From positions 1-12,115 of the forward strand of contig JABFST010000027.1 of the NCBI GenBank assembly GCA_013140465.1: a stretch of 12,115 nucleotides of DNA, written 5' to 3'. The notes under the pieces are model-generated. The model had not been told where the DNA came from, ran no database searches, and saw nothing but the letters and a program-made list of their open reading frames with translations. Positions 5,746-12,115 of the stretch are shown here, piece by piece (the first letter of the stretch is position 1; each line of letters begins with the position of its first letter). The DNA is from Methylococcaceae bacterium (GTDB lineage: Bacteria > Pseudomonadota > Gammaproteobacteria > Methylococcales > Methylomonadaceae). Both the position numbers and the translations under genes were made by a program.

Positions 5746-6216
5746 ATGGATGCCACCGATTTGGCGCTGATGCGCGCCACCCAAGCGGGTTTGCCGCTAG
5801 TCCCCGAACCTTACCAAGCCCTAGCCGAACAACTGGGCATCAGTGCCGAACAAGTGATGGCACGGCTTGTTGCCATGCAGGCGGCGGGCAGTATCCGCCG
5901 CATTGGTGCTGTGCCTAACCACTACAAACTCGGCTACCGCTATAACGGCATGACGGTTTGGAATGTGCCGGATGTCCACGTTGATGCCTTAGGCGCACAA
6001 ATTGGGCAATTGCCATTTGTCAGCCACTGCTACCATCGCCCCCGCCATCTTCCTGAATGGCCTTACAATTTATTCGCAATGGTGCATGGCAAAAGCCTAG
6101 CAGAGGTAGACGGGCAAATCGCCCAGATTAGCGCGGTGTTGGGGGAATTTAATTTAGGCGGCGAAGTGCTGTATAGCACACGGATTTTGAAGAAGACGGG
6201 GTTTAGGAGCGGTTAA
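5746..6216 (+). CDS. nirH: Siroheme decarboxylase subunit NirH
   Basis: This 156-residue protein starts at MDATDLALMRATQAGLPLVP. A longer in-frame extension back to 5614 would run inside nirG and has no family support. The winged-helix region covers about 1-55. The second domain has LGYRYNGMTVWNVPD, then CYHRPR at 95-100 and PEWPYNLFAMVHG, all typical of NirH. The end (VLYSTRILKKTGF) matches family C-termini. It is the last gene of the operon, followed two bases after the stop by an intrinsic terminator. In many denitrifiers nirJ, nirE and nirN follow nirH; here they do not, so those steps (SUMT and the radical-SAM acrylate/side-chain chemistry) must be encoded elsewhere if the pathway works. 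Confidence 0.93.
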   Translation: MDATDLALMRATQAGLPLVPEPYQALAEQLGISAEQVMARLVAMQAAGSIRRIGAVPNHYKLGYRYNGMTVWNVPDVHVDALGAQIGQLPFVSHCYHRPRHLPEWPYNLFAMVHGKSLAEVDGQIAQISAVLGEFNLGGEVLYSTRILKKTGFRSG

Positions 6217-6217
6217 G

Positions 6218-6250
6218 AAATCAAAGCGGGCTGACCACTTTGGTTTTTTT
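6218..6250 (+). terminator. Intrinsic terminator of the nirFDLGH operon
   Basis: AAATCAAAGCG (6218-6228) pairs with CACTTTGGTTT (6236-6246), with one wobble and one mismatch, around the 7-base loop GGCTGAC. The stem runs directly into a T tract (6244-6250). It begins immediately after the nirH stop codon. Confidence 0.8.
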
Positions 6251-6291
6251 AAGGCAGGGGTTGGATTGCTTAAACCGTAATTTCTACACGC

Positions 6292-6323
6292 TTTGTGCCA
6301 AAAGTTAAGATATTTGACACAAA
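6292..6323. repeat. Inverted repeat downstream of the GNAT toxin gene
   Basis: TTTGTGCCAAA (6292-6302) and TTTGACACAAA (6313-6323) are inverted with one mismatch around a 10-base AT-rich loop. It lies 16 bases past the 3' end of the minus-strand toxin gene. The 9-mer TTTGTGCCA recurs at 7238-7246 on the far side of the toxin-antitoxin pair. Confidence 0.5.
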
Positions 6324-6339
6324 TAGAGTTTATGAGGGG

Positions 6340-6843
6340 TTATTCTGGAAGGGTGGCAAATTTGACAAGGTCCAGGGCGTAGGTTGGCGTTTCGGTCGGT
6401 AGTCGGGTGAAACCAAAATGGGAATAAAAAGCCTCTGAATTTGCAGAAATGGCGTGAACAATCAAAAGACGTGCGGAAATTTCCTGAGCAGCACGGACAG
6501 ACCTTTGCACTGCATCTTGAAGCAATTCCTTGCCTAGCCCTTGCCCCTGCCATTTTTCATCAATAGCCAAACGCCCAAGAATCACCGCTGGAATCTGACG
6601 GGGCATATTCCTACGCATAGAGCCAATAACCTCTAGGTTAAAAATCTGCCCCATGCAAATAGCGTAGTACCCGATCACCTTACGCGAGTTAGGTGGACAA
6701 ATGACATAGGTTCGGCTTGCCGATGCTGCCATGTTGTCCAATGCCCGTTCCCGCAACCAATTATCTAGTGTTTCTTCACCCGACCCAAAATCCTCGGTAT
6801 CATGTATTGCGGTCAGCGGGACGGGCTTGGTAAATTCATTCAC
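6340..6843 (-). CDS. tacT: GNAT acetyltransferase toxin, TacT/AtaT type
   Basis: This 167-residue GNAT-fold protein has an acetyl-CoA binding loop in EKWQGQGLGKELL (GQGLG at about 100-104) and a catalytic-type tyrosine in FYSHFGF (Tyr140), matching the TacT arrangement. Toxins of this class acetylate the amino group of charged aminoacyl-tRNAs and stop translation. The start GTG (6841-6843) overlaps the upstream antitoxin TGA in a 4-base GTGA, so the two are translationally coupled with the antitoxin first, as is usual for DUF1778-GNAT pairs. The substrate tRNA cannot be read from the sequence. All core motifs are present, so it is probably active. It converges with the nir operon. Confidence 0.9.
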   Translation of the reverse strand: MNEFTKPVPLTAIHDTEDFGSGEETLDNWLRERALDNMAASASRTYVICPPNSRKVIGYYAICMGQIFNLEVIGSMRRNMPRQIPAVILGRLAIDEKWQGQGLGKELLQDAVQRSVRAAQEISARLLIVHAISANSEAFYSHFGFTRLPTETPTYALDLVKFATLPE

Positions 6844-7115
6844 GATTTGGTTGCTTGCAATCGTTTCATACCTTCAATTTGTTCTTGTGTTGCGGGTGTG
6901 TCTAACCAATCCAAGACTTTTTGGAATGTCTTGTTATCCACATAAATTGAAGTTTGGTCAAGGATTACGCTTTTCGCTTCTTTAAGCGCCGATGCCATCA
7001 TAAATTGTGAGCGGTTAGAGCCAAGCAATTCGGCTGCTTGGTCGATAAGCAATCGGTCGTGTGCCTTTGCCCGCAAATGGATATTCACTTCGGCGGGAGT
7101 GTGTTCTGTTCTCAT
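6840..7115 (-). CDS. tacA: DUF1778 ribbon-helix-helix antitoxin, TacA type
   Basis: This 91-residue protein, counted from the ATG at 7113-7115 (MRTEHTPAEVNIHLRAKAHD), has an N-terminal ribbon-helix-helix (about 8-46, VNIHLRAKAHDRLLIDQAAELLGSNRSQFMMASALKEA) typical of DUF1778 antitoxins. Its C-terminal tail (YVDNKTFQKVLDWLDTPATQEQ) is the part that wraps and blocks the GNAT toxin in this family. An extension to a TTG at 7172 adds 19 residues outside the domain and is less likely. The gene precedes and overlaps the toxin gene by 4 bases. It probably autoregulates from a site upstream; the inverted repeat at 7199-7217 is a candidate. Confidence 0.9.
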   Translation of the reverse strand: MRTEHTPAEVNIHLRAKAHDRLLIDQAAELLGSNRSQFMMASALKEAKSVILDQTSIYVDNKTFQKVLDWLDTPATQEQIEGMKRLQATKS

Positions 7116-7198
7116 AAATTCAATCTTAGTTAAATCAATCTGAATTTTCAGTATCAACCAAATGCGTTGCAAATATCAACACGGAAACAATACAAGAT

Positions 7199-7217
7199 AT
7201 ATAACACAAAGTTATAT
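7199..7217 (-). promoter_or_regulatory. Candidate operator of the tacAT pair
   Basis: ATATAAC (7199-7205) and GTTATAT (7211-7217) form a perfect 7-base inverted repeat around ACAAA, about 84 bases upstream of the antitoxin ATG in AT-rich DNA. TA operons of this class are autoregulated through such palindromes; the assignment rests on position and symmetry only. Confidence 0.35.
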
Positions 7218-7233
7218 CACCGATAAACATAGG

Positions 7234-7254
7234 CTGATTTGTGCCATAAATCAG
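7234..7254. repeat. Small perfect inverted repeat
   Basis: CTGATTT (7234-7240) and AAATCAG (7248-7254) surround GTGCCAT. The element overlaps the second copy of TTTGTGCCA (7238-7246) and precedes the possible recombinase scrap by 12 bases. It could be an operator or recombinase site; its role is unknown. Confidence 0.4.
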
Positions 7255-7266
7255 GGACAAAAAATT

Positions 7267-7314
7267 ATGAAAATTAGCTATGCAAGGGTATCAATCAACA
7301 GCGTAAACCATTAA
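7267..7314 (+). pseudogene. Possible 5' scrap of a serine recombinase gene
   Basis: ATG at 7267 opens a 15-codon frame reading MKISYARVSINSVNH and then a stop. The first nine residues match the conserved start of resolvases and invertases (M-K-I-x-Y-A-R-V-S, with the catalytic serine last). Nothing after it continues the family, and the nitroreductase gene begins on the other strand about 55 bases on. If real, it is a deletion remnant. The match is short and could be chance. Confidence 0.35.
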
Positions 7315-7369
7315 TTCTTGAAAGCAGAAAATCGTTTTTGCCTAATTATCGGAATACTTTCACGGTCTT

Positions 7370-8455
7370 TTACGCTTTTGCCGTCAACAATTGCGCTACG
7401 GACAAGCGCAACGACCGCGCCGAAGCCGGATCGCCACTACCCACCCTGCCGACAAATACGGCACGCGTGGTTTCGTCTTTGCCAAACACTTGCTCAAAAC
7501 GCTGGGTTATTTTGGTGGCATAGCTGACTAAAGGGGCTTGTTGGGTAAAGGTCACGTTGTCGCGGATATAGCCAGAAAAAATCAGCGGTGTCATTTCCGG
7601 TTGCAGCTGCAAATTAAGTTGCGTTACAGTCAGCCAAAAGCGTTGCAAGGCTCGCCCTGCGTTAAAGTAATCTTGGATGCTTTGGGCTTGGCTGTTGGCG
7701 ACTAAGGCAAAGTGTGCAGCACAGCCCAAACTGGGCAATACGTCCAGTTCCAAGCCAGGTAGCACCGTACCGGACAAATAGGTGTTCAAAAACGCCACCC
7801 GTTGCCAACTGTGCATAGCCCATTGCATCAGCCGCGTTGCCATAGGGTCTAGGCCCACGGCTTGGTCGGGTATTTTGTCGTCACTAAATTGTGCATTCCA
7901 TTCAATGACCGTGCTGTGGGTGCGGAACGCTTCGGGCAGGGTCAAACGCAGTTTGCCATTCATAAACATCAGTTTGGCGGCTTGCCAACGGTTGCCTAAA
8001 CCTTCCACCCAGCGTACCGAATATGCACCGCCGACGGCTTGTTCCAGCGCGGCTTTTTGTTGGGCACTCAGTGGCGTGGTTTTTAACGGGCGGCGTTGTA
8101 CGCTGCGGATAGGCAAAAACGCAAATAACGGGTCGGGGCTGATGTTGACATCTTCGGCGATGGTAACGTCTATCGTAGGTTTGGTTTCTGGGCTATCGGC
8201 ACGCAATTGGAATTGCGCCCGATAACCATAATGGCTAGCCGCAATGGCAATGCTTTCTTGCAGTGCGCCTAGGGCCATTTGGCTGGCATGGCCTTGTAAA
8301 TCGTAAACGCAATGGTCGCGCGTATCATAGCCATGCACGACAAAATGTCGGCTATCGATAAGTTCAAAGCGCCAAGTTTGCATGTTATCGCCGCTGGGTG
8401 TCCAACGTGCAGCGTTGAGTATGTCTTCGATGATGCTGTGTGGCTGATTGCCCAT
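7370..8455 (-). CDS. Large nitroreductase-family protein
   Basis: With the ATG at 8453-8455 this is a 361-residue protein starting MGNQPHSIIEDILNAARW. An AGGAG (complement of 8465-8469) lies 9 bases before this start. The frame could extend to a GTG at 8575, but that adds 40 residues of poor character and has no ribosome site. The nitroreductase signature AARWTPSGDNMQTWRFEL is at about 15-32, GHASQMALGALQESIAIAA follows, and the end FVGRVGSGDPASARSLR is the usual FMN-fold C-terminus. It is clearly longer than the roughly 200-residue classic nitroreductases and resembles the MoeY/ThiF-associated subgroup. It probably binds FMN; the substrate is unknown. It lies 123 bases after the sensor kinase gene on the same strand, with no terminator seen between, so it is probably co-transcribed or controlled by that system. 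Confidence 0.8.
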   Translation of the reverse strand: MGNQPHSIIEDILNAARWTPSGDNMQTWRFELIDSRHFVVHGYDTRDHCVYDLQGHASQMALGALQESIAIAASHYGYRAQFQLRADSPETKPTIDVTIAEDVNISPDPLFAFLPIRSVQRRPLKTTPLSAQQKAALEQAVGGAYSVRWVEGLGNRWQAAKLMFMNGKLRLTLPEAFRTHSTVIEWNAQFSDDKIPDQAVGLDPMATRLMQWAMHSWQRVAFLNTYLSGTVLPGLELDVLPSLGCAAHFALVANSQAQSIQDYFNAGRALQRFWLTVTQLNLQLQPEMTPLIFSGYIRDNVTFTQQAPLVSYATKITQRFEQVFGKDETTRAVFVGRVGSGDPASARSLRLSVAQLLTAKA

Positions 8456-8578
8456 GACCAGAGGCTCCTGCATTAGGTGAAAGAAGGGTTGTGCCGCATT
8501 GGCAAGAATGCCAATAGCGAGTTGTGCTGACTGCCGATTATCGGTGAATCCCCTAAAAACGGCAATAAAATACACACC

Positions 8579-9925
8579 TTAGGGCAAATAAACCCGCCAT
8601 TTCATACCGCCTAATGCCAAACTTTTGCCGCCTTCTAATTTACCGCCCAAAAAATCAGTCAATTCATTCACCACCGCCATGCCGACCCCATGCCCCGCGA
8701 CGTTTTCGTCGGCACGAATGCCCGGCTTTAAGATGTCATTAAATTTGCCTACGGGAATGCCGTCGCCGTCATCTTCAACCAGCAACAATGCAGAAAAATC
8801 GCGGCGATTGGTGCGTTGGTTGAGTTGAATGCTGACCGTCACTTGTTGATGGCACCATTTGTAAGCGTTATCCATTAAATTGCCGACGATTTCATACAAA
8901 TCCCCCTCTTCGCAATAAACTGGGCAATGTTCGGGCATGTTAAGAGTCGTGCGGACGTTTTTATCCATATACACTTTGTTGAGCGAGTCGGTGACTTTAG
9001 TGATGACGTTGGCAATATCCACGGTTTTAAGGGCGTTATATTTGCCTTTGGCGGCGGCTTTTTTCAGTTGGTAGTCCACTATCCGGTTCATTTTCTCCAA
9101 TTGTTCATGGACGGTTTCTTGTTTGCCAGTACAGGCATCAACACAGCCGTACAAAATGGCGAGGGGGTTTTTTATGCTATGCGCCAACGCCAGCAAATCG
9201 TTACGGTAACGCTTGAGCAAAGCCTGTTCATGGGCAATAAACGCATTTAAACTGCCCGCCAAACCTGCCAGCTCACTCGGGTAGAGCCCGTCTAGGTGGG
9301 TTTTATCGCCCGTTTCGACCGCCTTAAGGTCTTGCACTATTAGCCGTAGCGGCTTTAAGCTCCAGCGCAGCAAGGTAAATTGGATAGCCACCAGCATAAT
9401 CCCGATGAATAATAAGCTGGTGCGTAAAGTTTCTTGCAGATGCGCAATTTTGCTGCTGACGAACTGCGCATCTTCCGTCACGGTAAAAATAAAACTACGT
9501 TCCGCACCGTGGGCATTCTTTAACAACACATGGGTATGCAAGGCGTAACGGTTGTGTTGGATGGCGACAAATTTTGATTCGCCTAGCGGCAATTGCGGGG
9601 GTAGGGCTATCGGATCCAAGCCCAGCGCCGATTGCGAACGCCATAACGGTTGTTGCGGCGGCTGGTGGATAAACGCGTACAGCCCTGCGCCGGGGATGGC
9701 GAAACGCGGTTCATACAAACTGGCGGGCATCGCCAAATCGCCCGCATCACTGAGCTTGGCAGCCGATAGCAAGGCATAAACCTGGACTTGCAAACGGTCC
9801 TTAAGGGCTTGTTCGGCACTTTCCCGAAAGCCTTGCTCAAGAATGACCGCCACCAGCGTAAAAAACACCGCCAAGACCAATCCTTCGGAAATGAGCAGAC
9901 GAAAACTTAATGATTGGGTGCGCAT
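8579..9925 (-). CDS. PhoQ-like sensor histidine kinase
   Basis: This 448-residue inner-membrane kinase has TM1 at about 9-30, a periplasmic sensor at about 31-168, TM2 at about 169-187, a HAMP region to about 240, and an H-box LALAHSIKNPLA with His249. The N-box is IVGNLMDNAYKW (Asn353), G1 is EDDGDGIP (384-391), and G2 is GHGVGMAVV (411-419). The end GGKSLALGGMKW is PhoQ-like. The position +4 from the His is Asn, compatible with the T/N used for phosphatase activity. The periplasmic domain lacks the dense acidic cluster with which E. coli PhoQ senses divalent cations, so the signal may differ. The start ATG has AAGG six bases upstream and lies 8 bases after the response regulator gene, forming one operon. 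Confidence 0.92.
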   Translation of the reverse strand: MRTQSLSFRLLISEGLVLAVFFTLVAVILEQGFRESAEQALKDRLQVQVYALLSAAKLSDAGDLAMPASLYEPRFAIPGAGLYAFIHQPPQQPLWRSQSALGLDPIALPPQLPLGESKFVAIQHNRYALHTHVLLKNAHGAERSFIFTVTEDAQFVSSKIAHLQETLRTSLLFIGIMLVAIQFTLLRWSLKPLRLIVQDLKAVETGDKTHLDGLYPSELAGLAGSLNAFIAHEQALLKRYRNDLLALAHSIKNPLAILYGCVDACTGKQETVHEQLEKMNRIVDYQLKKAAAKGKYNALKTVDIANVITKVTDSLNKVYMDKNVRTTLNMPEHCPVYCEEGDLYEIVGNLMDNAYKWCHQQVTVSIQLNQRTNRRDFSALLLVEDDGDGIPVGKFNDILKPGIRADENVAGHGVGMAVVNELTDFLGGKLEGGKSLALGGMKWRVYLP

Positions 9926-9933
9926 AATAGACC

Positions 9934-10611
9934 TTAAGGTAGGGTGGGCGGAATGCGGTAGCCTTGCCCGCGCTTGCTTTCAATCAGCTTAAGCGTGCGC
10001 TGGGGATCGAGTTTGTTTCTGATTTGCAAAATAAACGCCTCTATGCTGCCGCCCTCCGGTTCTTCGTCTTCATCATAGAGATGAAACGTCAACTGCGTTT
10101 TGTTAACCCACTCGCCTTTATGCAGCAGCAAATATTCCAGCACCTTATATTGAAAAGCCGTCAACCTGACCTTAACGCCAGCAACACTGACATCACGCGT
10201 GTTAATGTCCACCGTGACCGGGCCGTGCTGAATGACCGGATGGGCCAGTTTTGCCGCACGCCGTATCAAGGCTTGGATACGCGCCAGCAATTCTTCGTAT
10301 TGGAAAGGTTTGACCAAATAATCATCAGCCCCGGTATGCAAACCTTCAACCTTATCTTGCCAACTGCTGCGTGCCGTTAAAATAAGCACAGGCACAGTAA
10401 CATTGCTGTCGCGCAACCGCTTAATCAGCTCAATACCCGAAAAATCGGGCAAGCCCAAATCAATAATCGCCAGATCAATCGGATACTCCTTGGCCATGAA
10501 TAAACCGTCCTTGCCCGTATGGGCCTTATCCACCGCAAAACCTTTCGCCGCCAGATAATGGCGGAGTTGTTCGCACAGCAAGGGTTCATCTTCTACGATA
10601 AGAAGGCGCAT
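9934..10611 (-). CDS. OmpR/PhoP-type response regulator
   Basis: This 225-residue two-domain regulator has a receiver domain (about 1-118) with acidic residues in VEDEP (6-10), phosphoacceptor Asp51 in IIDLGLPD, switch Thr79 and Lys101 in VKPF. A winged-helix DNA-binding domain follows (about 126-222, including LTAFQYKVLEYLLLHKGEWV and RGQGYR at the end). Length and sequence fit the PhoP/QseB branch. The cognate kinase lies 8 bases downstream. GGAG (complement of 10620-10623) is 8 bases before the ATG, supporting this start. No PhoP-box direct repeat was found upstream, so autoregulation is not evident. A nitroreductase-family gene downstream may be in the same transcript. Confidence 0.95.
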   Translation of the reverse strand: MRLLIVEDEPLLCEQLRHYLAAKGFAVDKAHTGKDGLFMAKEYPIDLAIIDLGLPDFSGIELIKRLRDSNVTVPVLILTARSSWQDKVEGLHTGADDYLVKPFQYEELLARIQALIRRAAKLAHPVIQHGPVTVDINTRDVSVAGVKVRLTAFQYKVLEYLLLHKGEWVNKTQLTFHLYDEDEEPEGGSIEAFILQIRNKLDPQRTLKLIESKRGQGYRIPPTLP

Positions 10612-10662
10612 ACATTTTTCTCCGTGGGTTTTGCTTAGGGTTTAGCACAGGCATTGCGGTTG

Positions 10663-10691
10663 CCTATAGTTTAAAGGGATCTGCTTGTCCC
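10663..10691 (-). promoter_or_regulatory. Candidate sigma-70-like promoter of the two-component operon
   Basis: Read on the minus strand, GGGACA (complement of 10686-10691) and TATAGG (complement of 10663-10668) are spaced 17 bases apart. Each matches the -35 and -10 consensus at four of six positions. The -10 lies about 50 bases before the response regulator start. The rest of the 227-base gap holds no gene. Confidence 0.3.
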
Positions 10692-10811
10692 GCACACATA
10701 GGCTAGCATTTTAAGATGAGTGGTGCATGAACTGTTAGAGTGATGCGTGAAGCTGCGGGGTGGGGATTGCGTGGTAGGGGTATGCTGCTGAGATGAATCT
10801 ATGACCTAAGC

Positions 10812-10832
10812 AAAAAAAGGGGTCAGCCCCTT
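10812..10832 (-). terminator. Intrinsic terminator after the S8 protease gene
   Basis: On the minus strand AAGGGG, a 4-base loop CTGA and CCCCTT form a perfect 6-base-pair stem that runs into a T tract (complement of the A run at 10812-10818). It starts 7 bases after the protease stop codon and separates this gene from the downstream regulator operon. Confidence 0.85.
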
Positions 10833-10838
10833 CGTCGC

Positions 10839-12115
10839 CTAAAACGTACTCGGACAGTTGGTTGAGGCGCACAGCTTAAGGACAGCAGTATTGGCGTTAA
10901 TGCCTGAAAAAGCTGTTTCTGGGTTGGGCAATTCAGAGGTCTGCAAGATAGCCTGCACTTCGTTAATGTCTAGGTCGGGCTTAAGTTCCAGCAACAACGC
11001 GATGATGCCCGACACTTCAGCGGCTGCAATCGAACTTCCCGAGATAAAATCATAAGTGCCGTGCGGCAGGGTGGTGAGTATTTTTTCACCTGGAGCGGTG
11101 ATGCTGATGAGCGGCGGGATTTGCCTGATGGGATTTAATGACTGTACGGAAATGACATTTTTTAACGAAGCCGGAAAATTCTCTTGGGCATTTTGTTCGC
11201 CAGCGTCGGCGGCAACCACAATCATGCCGTCTTCAATGGCCTTATTCAACAACAGCTCCAAAAAAGCATCTTTCGGGCCAGTCAGGCTCATGTTAAGAAT
11301 TTTTGCCCCAGATTGGATGGCTTTGTTGACGGCTAGCGCCAGCGTAAAGCTGTTGCATACTGCCGCCATCGCATCGGCTTGGTCGGGCCAGCACGCTTTT
11401 AAGGCGATCAGTTTGGCATCGGGTGCAATGCCGATAATGCCCGTGCCGTTGTCACTTCTTGCCACCATAATGCCCGCGACGGCGGTGCCATGTTTGTCAT
11501 TGGCAAAGCTGGCGGAAATTTGGCTGGCAAAATTTTCACTTGCGCTGATTTGCCCTGCCAATTCTGGATGATCCAGGTCTACGCCCGTATCGATCATGGC
11601 GATGGTGCTGTTTTTGCCTGTGCTTTTGCTGTGCGCCAAGCCTATGTCCATTTGTTGTAGATTGGCTTGCAATTTGAAATAAGGGTCGTTGTATTGGTGG
11701 GCTTTGGTTTTAAATATGTGCATATTTTGGACGATGCGCACCCTAGGATCTTTGCTTAATTGGGCAATCGTCGATTCCACCGAGGCGTTGCCTAGCACTT
11801 GATAAACGACACAATGCACACCGACAACGGACATCGGCCATTCGGTAAGTTTTGCAATAGGGTAGTCTTGGGCGATGGCATCGGAAAGCCGTTGGCTCCA
11901 GCTAGAACTCTGGTAGCTGCCCCGCTTTCGGTAAGTGCCTGAAGATGCGCTTTGGACGCGGTTAAGCGATTGGTCGGGAAAGCCAATCAGCAACAAGCGT
12001 TCTGCCAAGGCGGGGTTAAGCACGTTGGCCAAGTCATTGGCCGCAACCTTTAGGTCGTCACTGTGTACAGTTGACGAGAGCATGACCAGCAACAGAAATG
12101 ACAGCAGCCTAGGGA
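10839..12115 (-). CDS. Secreted S8 subtilisin-like protease, 5' end cut by window
   Basis: The frame stays open to the right edge, so the true start lies beyond it. The first visible codons (RLLSFLLLVMLSSTVHSDD) look like the hydrophobic core and cleavage region of a signal peptide. Counting from the TTG at 12092 (417 residues), the catalytic triad is Asp168 in AMIDTGVDLDHPEL, His201 in DKHGTAVAGIM and Ser354 in SGSSIAAAEV. About 130 residues before the catalytic domain include a propeptide-like segment (VVYQVLGN...LSKDPRVRIVQ). The usual oxyanion-hole AGN is read here as ADAGEQ (295-300), with no Asn at the expected position; FPASLKNVISV then follows normally. It ends in a Cys-containing tail (KLCASTNCPSTF). 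It probably acts in the periplasm or outside the cell; its substrate is unknown. Confidence 0.88.
   Translation of the reverse strand, partial: PRLLSFLLLVMLSSTVHSDDLKVAANDLANVLNPALAERLLLIGFPDQSLNRVQSASSGTYRKRGSYQSSSWSQRLSDAIAQDYPIAKLTEWPMSVVGVHCVVYQVLGNASVESTIAQLSKDPRVRIVQNMHIFKTKAHQYNDPYFKLQANLQQMDIGLAHSKSTGKNSTIAMIDTGVDLDHPELAGQISASENFASQISASFANDKHGTAVAGIMVARSDNGTGIIGIAPDAKLIALKACWPDQADAMAAVCNSFTLALAVNKAIQSGAKILNMSLTGPKDAFLELLLNKAIEDGMIVVAADAGEQNAQENFPASLKNVISVQSLNPIRQIPPLISITAPGEKILTTLPHGTYDFISGSSIAAAEVSGIIALLLELKPDLDINEVQAILQTSELPNPETAFSGINANTAVLKLCASTNCPSTF

Noticed and set aside
4360..6216. Four Lrp/AsnC-type transcription regulators
   Set aside because: The fold is shared, but the HNYxRxH and CYxRP motifs, the alternating paralogue pattern and the coupling to nirF identify siroheme decarboxylase subunits.
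8456..8575. GTG start extending the nitroreductase by 40 residues
   Set aside because: No ribosome site and no family-like sequence in the extension; AGGAG is placed correctly for the ATG at 8455.

Overview
The window looks like a chromosomal segment of a gammaproteobacterium. The PhoP/PhoQ-like pair, the dispersed hairpin repeats and the heme d1 genes would suit a sulfur-oxidising or methane-oxidising lineage, but the sequence does not settle the family. There are two visible base-composition zones. Roughly the first 3.1 kb is AT-richer, rich in repeats and accessory in character. From about 3.2 kb to the end it is GC-richer and looks like ordinary core or metabolic DNA, apart from a toxin-antitoxin island near 6.3-7.3 kb.

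Region 1 (1-1250) is an accessory junction. It opens with the last codons of a cassette-like gene whose stop codon lies inside a well-formed integron attC site (113-172). Next comes a HicAB toxin-antitoxin locus with a palindromic promoter/operator. Its toxin reading frame is broken by an amber codon while the antitoxin is intact. Two families of hairpin repeats fill the gap after it.

Region 2 (1252-3030) holds two tandem, clearly paralogous Era/YfjP-like GTPases. Only the first has a glycine-zipper-like C-terminal tail. The pair is bracketed by two copies of the same hairpin repeat in inverted orientation. This is the part of the window most likely to be an undescribed accessory system.

Region 3 (3195-6250) is a tightly coupled nirF-nirD-nirL-nirG-nirH operon for heme d1 synthesis, the cofactor of cytochrome cd1 nitrite reductase. 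The four small proteins NirD, NirL, NirG and NirH decarboxylate siroheme, and NirF acts late in the pathway. The operon ends in a good intrinsic terminator. nirS, nirJ, nirE and nirN are not in the window.

Region 4 (6290-7320, minus strand) carries a TacA/TacT (DUF1778 plus GNAT) toxin-antitoxin pair with a 4-base overlap, small inverted repeats on both sides and a possible scrap of a serine-recombinase gene.

Region 5 (7370-12115, minus strand) reads, in transcription order: a secreted S8 subtilase (5' end outside the window) with its own terminator; then an OmpR/PhoP-type response regulator and a PhoQ-like histidine kinase; then an enlarged nitroreductase-family protein. The regulator, kinase and nitroreductase are probably co-transcribed.
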